DNA of 27,902 nucleotides from JBBQDZ01 sp038237515 (GTDB lineage: Bacteria; Actinomycetota; Thermoleophilia; Gaiellales; Gaiellaceae), in contig JBBRYP010000060.1 in NCBI GenBank assembly GCA_038237515.1, positions 1 to 27,902 on the forward strand, in the 5' to 3' direction. Below are positions 15,430-23,309 of this stretch, piece by piece. The position numbers and the translations under genes are program-made. Position 1 is the stretch's first letter, and every line of letters begins with the position of its first letter. The notes under the pieces were generated by a model. The model was not told where the DNA came from and made no database searches. It was given only the letters and a program-made list of their open reading frames with translations.

Positions 15430-16500
15430 GTGAAAGTGCTCTCCGTGGTCGGCAACCGGCCCCAGTTCGTCAAGGCCGGTGCCGTCTCCGCGGCGCTCGC
15501 GGCGGCCGGGATCGAAGAGGTCGTCGTCCACACCGGCCAGCACTACGACCCGGGGCTGTCGATGGTCTTCTTCCGGGAGCTCCGGCTCCGGGAACCTGAT
15601 CACGCGCTGGAGCTGCACACGGCGGACGCACAGGTGATGGAGCCGGAGATCGCCGCGGTCCTCCGTCGCGAACGGGCCGACGCCGTCCTCGTCTACGGGG
15701 ACACGAACTCCACGCTCGCGGGAGCTCGCGCCGCCACGACCGCCGGTGTCCCGATCGCCCACGTCGAGGCCGGCCTCCGCAGCGGCGACCTCCGCATGCC
15801 GGAGGAGCGGAACAGGATCGAGGTCGACCAGCTCGCGGCGCTCCTGCTGTGTCCGGACGAACGGTCACGCGGGGCGTTGCTGCACGAGAACGTGAAGGGG
15901 CTCGTCGAGGTTGTCGGCGACGTCATGTACGACGTGTGCCTGCAACTCGCCCCCGCCGCGAGAGAGCGCTCCGCCATGCTCGCCCGGCTCGGCGTCAGAC
16001 CCCGTGAGTACGTGCTCGCGACCGTCCACCGCGCGGCGAACGTGGAGCAGCCGCGGCTCGGGCGGATCGTCGCCGGCCTCCGCCGCCTCGCCGAGCACGA
16101 GCCGGTGATCTTCCCCGCGCACCCGCGCACCCGCGCTGTGCTCGAGGGACTGTCCCTGCTCGAGGGACTGTCCCTCGGACGCGTCCACCTGGTCGAACCA
16201 CTCGGCTACCTCGACTTCGCCGCCCTCGCCTCGCAGGCCCGGGTGATCGCGACCGACTCGGGCGGGCTGCAGAAGGAGGCGTACTGGTACGCAGTCCCCT
16301 GCGTGACCATGCGTCCGTCGACGGAGTGGGCGGACACGGTCGAGGCGGGCGCGAACGTCCTCGTCGACGACGACCCGGAGGCGCTCGCCCGCGCGGTGGC
16401 GGCCGCCAGGATGCCGGCCGAGCGACCCGCGCTCTACGGCGACGGCCACGCGTCGGAGCGAGTGGCGGCTGCGCTCCTCGGTAGCCTCTCGCCGTCATGA
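15430..16500 (+). CDS. wecB: UDP-N-acetylglucosamine 2-epimerase family protein (WecB/WbpI-like)
   Basis: A 356-aa non-hydrolysing 2-epimerase (GT-B fold). Family motifs are VGNRPQFVKAG (7-17), HTGQHYDPGLS, YGDTNST with D91, HVEAGLRSGDLRMPEERNR with E113 and E125/E126, ATVHRAANVE with H200, and TDSGGLQKEA. With its neighbours it could make UDP-ManNAc (WecB role) or epimerise the 2,3-diacetamido uronic acid (WbpI role); the WbpA/B/D-like genes downstream favour the latter without proving it. The GTG start directly begins the Rossmann strand, has no Shine-Dalgarno and sits 7 nt after a TAGTCT -10 box. An in-frame 18-bp tandem duplication (16141-16176) adds LEGLSL twice at residues 238-249. The stop overlaps the next ATG as ATGA. 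Confidence 0.93.
   Translation: MKVLSVVGNRPQFVKAGAVSAALAAAGIEEVVVHTGQHYDPGLSMVFFRELRLREPDHALELHTADAQVMEPEIAAVLRRERADAVLVYGDTNSTLAGARAATTAGVPIAHVEAGLRSGDLRMPEERNRIEVDQLAALLLCPDERSRGALLHENVKGLVEVVGDVMYDVCLQLAPAARERSAMLARLGVRPREYVLATVHRAANVEQPRLGRIVAGLRRLAEHEPVIFPAHPRTRAVLEGLSLLEGLSLGRVHLVEPLGYLDFAALASQARVIATDSGGLQKEAYWYAVPCVTMRPSTEWADTVEAGANVLVDDDPEALARAVAAARMPAERPALYGDGHASERVAAALLGSLSPS
16141..16176 (+). repeat. Tandem 18-bp repeat containing the dispersed palindrome, inside the epimerase gene
   Basis: Two copies of CTCGAGGGACTGTCCCT plus G or C follow each other (16141-16158 and 16159-16176). Each contains the palindromic core (GAGGGACTGTCCCT), the reverse complement of the copies found at 19442-19506. 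Being 18 bp, the duplication keeps the frame and encodes LEGLSL twice. Confidence 0.85.
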
Positions 16501-17753
16501 GACGCGATGTCGCCATCGTCGGCGCCGGCTACGTCGGCGTTCCGCTCGCCCAGGTGTTCGCGCGGGCCGGACGCTCGGTCCTGCTCGTGGACGTCAAGCC
16601 TGAGGTCGTCCAGGCGCTCAACCGCGGCGAGAGCCACATCGCCGACGTCCCCTCCGAGACGCTGCGCCCGCTCGTCGAAGAGGGCCGGGTCACGGCGACC
16701 CTCAACTTCGACGAGTTGCGGGAGGCGGACGCGATCCTGATCGCTCTCCCGACTCCGCTCTCGAAGCAGCGGGAGCCCGACCTCTCGATCGTCGAGAGCG
16801 CCGCGGCGGAGATCGCCAAGCGCCTCCGGAAGGGCCACCTCGTCGTCCTCGAGTCGACGACCTACCCGGGGACGACGCGCGAGCGCGTGCTCCCGATCCT
16901 GGAGAGCAGCGGCCTCGTCGCCGGCCGCGACTTTAGCCTCGCCTTCTCCCCCGAGCGCGTCGACCCGGGCCGCCTCGACTGGACGACCCAGAACGTCCCG
17001 AAGATCGTGGGCGGCGTCACCGAAGAGTGCACGAGAAGAGCCTCGGAGCTCTACGGGTCCGCTGTCGACACCGTCCACACGGTCTCCTCGCCCGAGGCCG
17101 CAGAGCTGACGAAGCTGCTCGAGAACATCTTCCGCTCGGTCAACATCGCACTCGTCAACGAGCTCGCACAGCTCTGCGATCGGATGGGCATCGACGTGTG
17201 GGAGGTCGTCGAGGCGGCGGCGACGAAGCCGTTCGGGTTCATGAGCTTCAAGCCGGGCCCCGGGCTCGGAGGCCACTGCATTCCGATCGACCCGTTCTAC
17301 CTCACCTGGAAGGCACGCGAGTTCGGCTTCTACACGGAGTTCATCGAGCTCGCGGGCAAGGTCAACGAGAACATGCCCTACTACTGCCGCTCGCTCATCT
17401 CCCAGGCTCTGAACCACGGGGCGGAGCGCTCGCTCAAGGGGTCCCGGATCCTCGTGCTCGGCGTCGCCTACAAGGCCGACATCGGCGATGTCCGCGAGTC
17501 CCCGGCGATCAAGCTGATGGAGCTCCTGCGCAACGCGGGAGCCGAGGTCTCCTACCACGACCCGCACGTGCCCTCGCTCGACGGCCGGGAGTCGTCACCC
17601 CTGGCGCCCGGCGACTACGACTGCGTCGCCATCGTCACCGCGCATACCTCGATCGACTACGACCGCCTCCTCGACGAAGCGCAAGTCGTCGTCGACTTTC
17701 GCAATGCGACCGGCTCCCGCGGCGCCGCGAGCGACAAGGTATGGAAGCTCTGA
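16497..17753 (+). CDS. wbpA: UDP-N-acetyl-hexosamine 6-dehydrogenase (WbpA/WecC family)
   Basis: A 418-aa nucleotide-sugar dehydrogenase that oxidises a 6-hydroxyl to a carboxylate with two NAD+. It has the N-terminal Rossmann motif VGAGYVG (8-14), the ESTTYPGTT block (119-127), K206 in ELTKLLEN, the catalytic cysteine C261 in GLGGHCIPIDPFYL, and the C-terminal LGVAYKADIGDVRESPA substrate-binding region. Length and motifs fit UDP-GlcNAc/UDP-ManNAc dehydrogenases. The start ATG overlaps the epimerase stop (ATGA). WbpB- and WbpD-like genes downstream suggest UDP-GlcNAc as substrate (WbpA role), whereas pairing with WecB alone would suggest WecC; the sequence by eye does not settle this. Confidence 0.93.
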   Translation: MRRDVAIVGAGYVGVPLAQVFARAGRSVLLVDVKPEVVQALNRGESHIADVPSETLRPLVEEGRVTATLNFDELREADAILIALPTPLSKQREPDLSIVESAAAEIAKRLRKGHLVVLESTTYPGTTRERVLPILESSGLVAGRDFSLAFSPERVDPGRLDWTTQNVPKIVGGVTEECTRRASELYGSAVDTVHTVSSPEAAELTKLLENIFRSVNIALVNELAQLCDRMGIDVWEVVEAAATKPFGFMSFKPGPGLGGHCIPIDPFYLTWKAREFGFYTEFIELAGKVNENMPYYCRSLISQALNHGAERSLKGSRILVLGVAYKADIGDVRESPAIKLMELLRNAGAEVSYHDPHVPSLDGRESSPLAPGDYDCVAIVTAHTSIDYDRLLDEAQVVVDFRNATGSRGAASDKVWKL

Positions 17754-17774
17754 CATTGTGATATGTTGTCATTC
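17751..17774 (+). promoter_or_regulatory. Promoter and possible operator of the inserted toxin-antitoxin pair
   Basis: This short AT-rich stretch stands out from its surroundings. TGACA (17751-17755) and TGTCA (17767-17771) form an inverted repeat with nested ACAT/ATGT, a plausible binding site for the AbrB-like antitoxin. TATGTT (17762-17767) could be a -10 box ending 7 nt before the ATG at 17775, giving a leaderless transcript and supporting that start over the ATG at 17763. It begins at the stop codon of the dehydrogenase gene. Confidence 0.45.
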
Positions 17775-18023
17775 ATGCTTACACATCGCATAACCGCCGG
17801 CGGGCAGGTATCGATTCCCGCAAGCGTCAGGCGGCGGTGGGGCACCCGCATGGTTGCGCTGGAAGACCTCGGTGACCGTCTCGTTCTTCGACCGGTTCCA
17901 GAGGACCCGATCGCTGCGGCACGAGGCGCCTTCAAGGGCCGGATCCGCTCGACGAAGCGCCTCCGCGAGATCGCGCGCATGGACGAATCGAAGGCAGAGC
18001 ACCGGCGCCAGCGGCAACGATGA
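17775..18023 (+). CDS. vapB: AbrB/MazE-type antitoxin (VapB-like)
   Basis: An 82-aa protein beginning MLTHRITAGGQVSIPASVRRRWG, the swapped-hairpin AbrB/SpoVT DNA-binding signature, followed by VALEDLGDRLVLRPVP and a charged C-terminal tail that would bind the toxin. ATG at 17763 would add four residues; 17775 is preferred because the family starts here and because the upstream ATG lies in the putative -10 box. The stop overlaps the toxin start as ATGA, the usual antitoxin-toxin coupling. It probably represses its own promoter. Confidence 0.88.
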   Translation: MLTHRITAGGQVSIPASVRRRWGTRMVALEDLGDRLVLRPVPEDPIAAARGAFKGRIRSTKRLREIARMDESKAEHRRQRQR

Positions 18024-18451
18024 TCCTGCTCGACGCCTACGGACTCGTCGCCCTCATCGCCGACGAGCCCGCGGCGGCCGGCGTCGACGATCTCCTCCGC
18101 ACCGAGGACGTGGGCATGACGCTTGTCAATCTCGCTGAGGCGATCGACGTCGCGCAGCGGGTTCACGGGCTAAGCCCCGTGGAGGTACGGGGGACGGTGG
18201 AGCCGTTGTTCACCCAGAGCGGAATGCGCACCGCGCAGCAGACAGAGGAACATGCCTGGCGGGCCGCGGAGCTCCGTTCCCGTTACTACGACCGGCGCGA
18301 ACGAGCCTTGTCGCTCGCCGATTGCCTGCTTCTGGCTACAGCCGACCCGCTGGGAGGGATCGCCACGGCCGATCCGGCCATCGCGGAAGTCGCGCGTGCG
18401 GAGACGATCCGGCTCGTCTCACTGCCCGACACCGAAGGCCGCGTTCCGTGA
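18020..18451 (+). CDS. vapC: PIN-domain ribonuclease toxin (VapC family)
   Basis: A 143-aa PIN-domain protein. The acidic active-site residues are visible as D5 (ILLDAYGLVALI), E40 (VNLAEAIDV), D101 (LSLADCLLLA) and D118 (IATADPAIAEVA), so the nuclease looks intact. VapC toxins cleave specific RNAs, often tRNA or 23S rRNA loops. It is preceded by the AbrB-like antitoxin (ATGA overlap) and followed by the sugar dehydrogenase WbpB-like gene (GTGA overlap), so its translation is coupled on both sides within a biosynthetic operon. Confidence 0.9.
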   Translation: MILLDAYGLVALIADEPAAAGVDDLLRTEDVGMTLVNLAEAIDVAQRVHGLSPVEVRGTVEPLFTQSGMRTAQQTEEHAWRAAELRSRYYDRRERALSLADCLLLATADPLGGIATADPAIAEVARAETIRLVSLPDTEGRVP

Positions 18452-19416
18452 CGCGCGTCGCCGTCACAGGCCTCGGCTACTGGGGTCCGAACCTCGCCCG
18501 CAACTTCGACGACCTCGCCGAGCTCGCCTGGATCTGCGACGTCAGCGACGCGAGCCGCGCCACCTTCGCCGAGCGCTACCCGGCAGCCGGGGTGACGGCC
18601 GACTTCGACGAGCTGCTCGGCGACCCGCAGCTCGAGGCCGTCGTGATCGCGACCCCGGTTCCGACGCACTACGAGCTGACCCGCCGCGCCCTCGAGGCCG
18701 GCAAGCACGTGCTGGTCGAGAAGCCGCCGGCGATGCGCGGCTCCGAGATGGAAGAGCTCGTCGCGCTCGCAGCGGAGCGCGACCTCGTCCTGATGCCCGG
18801 CCACCTGCTGCTCTACCACCCGGGCGTGCTGAAGCTGAAGGAGCTGATAGACGCGGGGGAGCTTGGGGAGGTGCTCTGCGTCTACGGCAACCGTCAGAAC
18901 CTCGGGATCGTCAGGACGAACGAGAACGCGCTCTGGTCGCTCGGCGTCCACGACCTCTCGGTGATCCTGCACCTCCTGGACGAGGAGCCGGCGGAGGCCG
19001 TCGCGTACGGCCGCGACTTCCTGACCGAGGGCGTCGAGGACGTCGTCTTCTGCTACCTGCGCTTCCCCTCCGGGAAGATCGCGCACATGCACCTCTCGTG
19101 GCTCGACCCGCACAAGATGCGGCGGATGACGGTCGTCGGCCGGGACAAGATGGTGGTCTTCGACGACATGGAGCTCGAGCGAAAGGTGACGGTCTACGAG
19201 AAGTACCCCTGGAAGCGTGCGGAAACCTACGGCGAGTGGCAGACGCGAAGCGGCGACATCTACATCCCGAAGATCCCGACCGACGAGCCGCTCCGCCTGG
19301 AGTGTCAGCACTTCCTGCGGCTCGTCGAGGGTGAGGGCGACCGGTCGAAGGTCGCCCGCGACGGGGCCAGAGTCGTGCGAGCGCTCGAGCGTCTGACCGA
19401 GTCGCTTCGTGGCTGA
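18448..19416 (+). CDS. wbpB: Gfo/Idh/MocA-family oxidoreductase (WbpB/WlbA-like)
   Basis: A 322-aa NAD(P)-dependent sugar dehydrogenase. The Rossmann domain starts TRVAVTGLGYWGPNLARNF, and the family motif VLVEKPPAM (about 91-99) carries the catalytic lysine, followed by MPGHLLLYHPG. In the WbpA-B-E-D-I pathway this enzyme oxidises C3 of UDP-GlcNAcA to give the 3-keto sugar for transamination. The GTG start overlaps the vapC stop (GTGA). The aminotransferase (WbpE) needed next is not in the window. Other Gfo/Idh substrates are possible, but the neighbours make a UDP-uronic acid the best guess. Confidence 0.88.
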   Translation: MTRVAVTGLGYWGPNLARNFDDLAELAWICDVSDASRATFAERYPAAGVTADFDELLGDPQLEAVVIATPVPTHYELTRRALEAGKHVLVEKPPAMRGSEMEELVALAAERDLVLMPGHLLLYHPGVLKLKELIDAGELGEVLCVYGNRQNLGIVRTNENALWSLGVHDLSVILHLLDEEPAEAVAYGRDFLTEGVEDVVFCYLRFPSGKIAHMHLSWLDPHKMRRMTVVGRDKMVVFDDMELERKVTVYEKYPWKRAETYGEWQTRSGDIYIPKIPTDEPLRLECQHFLRLVEGEGDRSKVARDGARVVRALERLTESLRG

Positions 19417-19441
19417 GCTCGACGCCGCCGGCCTCGGGGGC

Positions 19442-19466
19442 CGTGTCGGAGGGACAGTCCCTCGGA
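19442..19466 (+). repeat. Dispersed palindromic repeat, copy 1 of an intergenic pair
   Basis: The 25-mer at 19442-19466 is repeated exactly at 19482-19506. Its core GAGGGACAGTCCCTC is a palindrome except for the central base. It lies between the oxidoreductase and acetyltransferase genes. Confidence 0.85.
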
Positions 19467-19481
19467 CCTGGCTCGCGCGGA

Positions 19482-19506
19482 CGTGTCGGAGGGACAGTCC
19501 CTCGGA
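19482..19506 (+). repeat. Dispersed palindromic repeat, copy 2 of an intergenic pair
   Basis: Identical to 19442-19466 and 40 nt away in the same orientation. The two copies could form local hairpins in the mRNA ahead of the acetyltransferase start (19542). The same core in the opposite orientation occurs twice at 16141-16176. Confidence 0.85.
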
Positions 19507-19541
19507 GCCCTCGCAGGCACCTCGCCGAAGAGACCGGTGAC

Positions 19542-20189
19542 GTGACTGCCGAGATCCACCCCTCGGCCATCGTCCATCCCGGAACGATCCTCGGCGAGGG
19601 CGTCCGCATCCTCGAGAACGCCGTCGTCGGCAAGCAGCCCTCGCTCTCGCCCCGGTCGACGGCAGCGCGTGAGCCGCTCCCGCCGCTCGAGGTCGGCGCG
19701 GGGACGATCGTCTCGACGGGCGCCGTCCTCTTCGCAGGAACGCGCATCGGAGCGCGGGTGATCGTCGGCGACAACGCCTGCGTCCGGGAGCGCTGCTCCA
19801 TCGGCGACGACGTCGTGATCGGGCGCGGCTCGTTCGTCGAGAACGACACCACGATCGGGGCTCTGACGAGGATCCAGGCCCACGCCTACGTGACGGCCTA
19901 CTCGACACTCGAGGAGGAGGTCTTCATCGCTCCCTGCGTGGTCACGACGAACGATAACTTCATGGGGCGGACGGAACGCCGGCACGCCCTCGTGAAGGGG
20001 CCGACGATCCGGCGCGGAGCGCGCGTGGGCGGCGGTGCCATCCTGTGCCCGGGCGTCGAGATCGGCGAGGAAGCCTTTGTCGGGGCGGGAGCGGTCGTCG
20101 TGCGAGACGTTCCCGCGCGGGCGGTCGTGGTGGGGAATCCGGCCCGTCAGATCCGCGAGGTTCCGCCGGAAGAACTGCTCGACGGCTGA
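19542..20189 (+). CDS. wbpD: Left-handed beta-helix acyltransferase (WbpD-like N-acetyltransferase)
   Basis: A 215-aa hexapeptide-repeat protein. Repeated strands such as IHPSAIVHPGTILGEGVRI, IGARVIVGDNACV, IGDDVVIGRGSFV and GGAILCPGVEIGEEAFVGAGAVV form a left-handed beta-helix, with the family end VVVGNPARQIR. The VVTTNDNFMG stretch matches the loop of WbpD/WlbB enzymes that acetylate the 3-amino group of UDP-GlcNAc(3NH2)A using acetyl-CoA. GTG at 19542 is chosen because the beta-helix begins right after it. It is separated from the previous gene by 125 nt carrying two palindromic repeats. It converges on the subtilase gene with only 4 nt between stops. A different amino-sugar acceptor is possible. 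Confidence 0.88.
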   Translation: MTAEIHPSAIVHPGTILGEGVRILENAVVGKQPSLSPRSTAAREPLPPLEVGAGTIVSTGAVLFAGTRIGARVIVGDNACVRERCSIGDDVVIGRGSFVENDTTIGALTRIQAHAYVTAYSTLEEEVFIAPCVVTTNDNFMGRTERRHALVKGPTIRRGARVGGGAILCPGVEIGEEAFVGAGAVVVRDVPARAVVVGNPARQIREVPPEELLDG

Positions 20190-20193
20190 GGCG

Positions 20194-21624
20194 CTAGGAC
20201 TTCGTCCAGCTGAGAAGGTAAGGCCCGCTCACGCCCCGGCGGGCGAGCGCCTCGAGGTAGTGCCACCCCTCGACACGCGCCCGGTAGGCGAGAGACCCGC
20301 CTCGCGAGCGCACGAGCCGGTTCGCGAGCGTCGCGGAGGAGCTGCCGGCCACCGTCTTCGTCCGCGGCCGCCACAGCGCGAGCGCGACCTTGCCCAGGCC
20401 GTCAGGCCCCACACGGGCCAACAGGAGCTGGCCCTTGCGGAGGTAGATCCGGTAGACGTCGACGGGATCGTCGTACCGGTCGGCCGTCGCAGCGATCGCG
20501 GCCGTGCGGCCGTACACCGCGTGAGCCGCAGAGCCGGCGTCGTCGTTCGGCTCGAACCTGTCCGGCGGAACGAACTCACCCGCCTGAAGATCGCTGAGCG
20601 CCGCGAAGACGTCGAGGCGGCCCCAGCCCGAGAGGGCGTCGCGGCCGGCGGCGCAGCGGGGGCACCCGTTCGCTCCGGAGGCATCGGCCGCAGAGCGCTC
20701 CAGCAGAGCCCCGACCTGCTCGGCACGCAGGTCGGGCCGCTCCCCGAGCACCAGAGCGGCCGCGGCCGTGACCTGCGGCGCGGCGAACGACGTTCCCGCC
20801 GCCCGCTCGAACTCAGGTGGCCCACAATCGGAGTAGCCCTGCTCGGCGCACCCCGAGCGGGCGGCGGTGAGAGACCGTGGCAGGGTAGAGAGCATCTCCT
20901 CGCCGGGAGCCACCAGATCGACGAAGACGGCGTCGCGATTGGAGAAGGAGGACACGTTGCCGCTCCGCCCGAGCGCGCCGACGCCGAGCACGTGCGGAAG
21001 CGCGGCCGGGTAGCTCGCGAAACCCCATGGCATTCGCGGCGCCTCGTCTCCGTTGCCCACGGCAGCGACGACCAGCGCCCCGCGCGAGACCGCGTAGGCA
21101 GCGGCGGCGCTCTCGGCCGCCGAGTAGCTGTCGCGCGCCGGGTTCGCGGGGTCGCGCAATCCGCCGAGGCTGAGGTTGACGACGCGCGCGCCCTGGTCGA
21201 CGACCCAGCGAATCGCGCGAGCCTCGTCCGCCGGATCGATCGTGCCGTCCCGCCGCACGACCTTCGCGACGACGAGCTGGGCCGGGAAGGCGAGCCCGGC
21301 GATCCCCTGCCCATTGTCGAGCGTCGCGGCGATCTCGCCCGCGACGAACGTCCCGTGCCCGTTCTCGTCGGCCACCGTACCGCCGACGAAGCTCCTGGCG
21401 GCCGCGACCTTGCCGGCGAACTCGGGGTGGCCGAGATCGATGCCGGAGTCCACGACACCGACCTTCACGGATGGCAGGATCGGCAGCTCGGCCCAGAGAT
21501 CGAACGGTCGGTCCTGCGCCAGGTACCACTGGCGCGCCGCCAACGGATCCGTGGGCGAGAAGGCGGCCGCCGCCACGGGGAGGGCGGCGGCGAGCACCGC
21601 GAGCGCGGCGGCGAGCCGCCTCAT
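20194..21624 (-). CDS. Secreted subtilisin-like serine protease (S8 family)
   Basis: A 476-aa protease with signal peptide (1-21). The catalytic triad is intact: D59 (VGVVDSGIDLGH), H90 (NGHGTFVAGEIAA) and S279 (AGTSFAAPQVTAAAAL), with the oxyanion asparagine N191 in AAVGNGD. A C-terminal region (about 360-476) beginning DRFEPNDDAGSA resembles the pre-peptidase C-terminal beta domain found in secreted proteases. There is little room for an inhibitory propeptide between the signal and the catalytic domain. The ATG overlaps the stop of the SpoIID-like gene as ATGA, so both are made from one mRNA and may act on the same surface substrate. Confidence 0.93.
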   Translation of the reverse strand: MRRLAAALAVLAAALPVAAAAFSPTDPLAARQWYLAQDRPFDLWAELPILPSVKVGVVDSGIDLGHPEFAGKVAAARSFVGGTVADENGHGTFVAGEIAATLDNGQGIAGLAFPAQLVVAKVVRRDGTIDPADEARAIRWVVDQGARVVNLSLGGLRDPANPARDSYSAAESAAAAYAVSRGALVVAAVGNGDEAPRMPWGFASYPAALPHVLGVGALGRSGNVSSFSNRDAVFVDLVAPGEEMLSTLPRSLTAARSGCAEQGYSDCGPPEFERAAGTSFAAPQVTAAAALVLGERPDLRAEQVGALLERSAADASGANGCPRCAAGRDALSGWGRLDVFAALSDLQAGEFVPPDRFEPNDDAGSAAHAVYGRTAAIAATADRYDDPVDVYRIYLRKGQLLLARVGPDGLGKVALALWRPRTKTVAGSSSATLANRLVRSRGGSLAYRARVEGWHYLEALARRGVSGPYLLSWTKS

Positions 21625-23237
21625 CCGACGCGACGTGTGGCGGAGACTCCTGCGACGAGCCCTGCGCCCGGGGAATAGCCGGCGCGGTAGGTCCCCGCCG
21701 GGATCGGCACCTTCGACGAGAAGGTGCCTCCGGTGCCGACGACCGTGCGCGTGAATACCTCCCAAGCGCCGCCGGCCGCGAGGCGCTGCAGCGCGACCGT
21801 CGCCCCGCGTAGCACCGGCCTGACCTGCCCGGAGAACCCGGTGGCTCCGGCGGCGCCCAACTCCACGTCGGGCGCCACGAGCACCCGCACCGGGCTCGAG
21901 ACCGCGTCGGGAGTGGCGAGGCGGAAGTCGGTTGTGGCGAGAGCCGTCACGGGAACGCTGAACCGCCCGCCGACGCCCGGCGCGACGGGCCTCCCACGCT
22001 GCCAGACCGAGCCCACTGTACGCCGATCCAGCGTCACCGCCAGGTTTCGAGCGGTCCCGGTCAGCTCCAGCGGTCTTCCGTAGACGACGGTTGCATCGGG
22101 CTGCTCGAGCGAGAGCACGCCGATCGTGAACCAGGTCGACCGCAGGCCCAAAGCGCGGCGAAAGTCGCTGGCCGAGAGCGAGGTGTCACGAAGGGGCGCC
22201 CGCAGCACGAGCGAGCGGATGCGCCCCCAAGCGTTCGTCGTCGGCAGCAGGTCGATCACCGGCGTGCTCCCGAGCGCATGCCCGAGCTCGGCGCCGCTCA
22301 TCGCGATCGGCCCCCAGTCGTGGTAGGGCGAGACGGTGTCGTAGGGATCGGGAACCGAGACGAGGTAGGGCACAGGCTTGGAGGAGAGCCACACGTCTGT
22401 GATCGCAGCCGTGCGGCCTCCCGAGCTCGACGAAAAGAACGTCTCCGCCACCCTCCCGTTGTAGAGCAGCACCTGACCCGCGGTCCCGTGCACCGCGGCG
22501 AGCGCGCTCGGCTCCTCCGCGTCCAGGCCGCCGTAGACCTGGCTCCGGACGTCGGCGTAGACGTCGAAGTCCGCACCCTGCAGGTGCGAGAGCGCATAGG
22601 AGCGCGCGGCGACCGCCTGAGCCTTCAGTGCCTCGATCGGCCAGTCGTGCGGCATCTCGGAGGTGACGACGCCGTAGAGGTAGGAGTCGAGCGCGACGAC
22701 GTCGATTGCCGCGAGACCGCCGGCGCGCGGACGCACTTCGATCGATCCGCGGTAGGGCCGCTCGACGACGAGCGGCGCCTGGCCCCGGACGAAGGTAACG
22801 GGCGGCGGCAACCGGAGTGTGCGCCCGCCGGCGGTCACCGTCAGCTGCGCAGCGCCGGAGACCGTAGCGCTGCCGGCCGCGAGCGGCCGGGTCTTGCCGG
22901 CGCCGTCCCGCACCTTGAAGGCCGTGGGCGAGGCGACGGTCACCGAACGGCGGCCCTCGGCCAGAAGAACGCGGATCTTGGTCAACGGCGCCGGGGCGAG
23001 GATTGTCCCCGGGTAGTAGTGGGCGAGGATCCGGTCGTACGTCCAGCCATGCTGGGCGTAGCCGAACGCGCCGTACTGGGCAAGCCCCACCGCGTGCCCG
23101 TACCCGTGACCCGTGAAGACGAAGGTGACCGGGCTCGCGGCCTGCGCCTTTACCTGCGGCCGCGCAGACGCCGCCGCGACGATCAGCATGGCGCACGCGA
23201 GCGCGCCGGACACAAGGAGATTCGGGCGGCTGGGCAT
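21621..23237 (-). CDS. SpoIID/LytB-domain secreted protein, probable peptidoglycan-modifying enzyme
   Basis: A 538-aa protein with a signal peptide (about 1-34). Residues 43-79 hold GHGYGHAVGLAQYGAFGYA and ILAHYYPGT, motifs that in Bacillus SpoIID lie at the C-terminal end of the domain; the catalytic region with E194 in VVTSEMPHDWPIEALKAQA follows, then GGLDAEEPS and FFSSSSGGRTA. This order is common in actinobacterial relatives. Residues from about 370 form beta-rich repeats of unknown role. SpoIID is a lytic transglycosylase acting on denuded glycan. The ATG at 23237 is chosen because the signal peptide follows it; TTG at 23267 would add ten residues. A TAGCCT -10-like box lies 19 nt upstream. 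It overlaps the protease gene. Confidence 0.88.
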   Translation of the reverse strand: MPSRPNLLVSGALACAMLIVAAASARPQVKAQAASPVTFVFTGHGYGHAVGLAQYGAFGYAQHGWTYDRILAHYYPGTILAPAPLTKIRVLLAEGRRSVTVASPTAFKVRDGAGKTRPLAAGSATVSGAAQLTVTAGGRTLRLPPPVTFVRGQAPLVVERPYRGSIEVRPRAGGLAAIDVVALDSYLYGVVTSEMPHDWPIEALKAQAVAARSYALSHLQGADFDVYADVRSQVYGGLDAEEPSALAAVHGTAGQVLLYNGRVAETFFSSSSGGRTAAITDVWLSSKPVPYLVSVPDPYDTVSPYHDWGPIAMSGAELGHALGSTPVIDLLPTTNAWGRIRSLVLRAPLRDTSLSASDFRRALGLRSTWFTIGVLSLEQPDATVVYGRPLELTGTARNLAVTLDRRTVGSVWQRGRPVAPGVGGRFSVPVTALATTDFRLATPDAVSSPVRVLVAPDVELGAAGATGFSGQVRPVLRGATVALQRLAAGGAWEVFTRTVVGTGGTFSSKVPIPAGTYRAGYSPGAGLVAGVSATRRVG

Positions 23238-23309
23238 GACGAGCGCTGCCCGGATCAGGCTACCCAAGGGATCGCCGCGGCGCGCACCGAGATCGACGAA
23301 GCGGGCGGA

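Noticed and set aside
16434..17567. 377-codon minus-strand frame opposite the WbpA-like gene
   Set aside because: The plus-strand frame has the full dehydrogenase motif set; the minus frame is its shadow.
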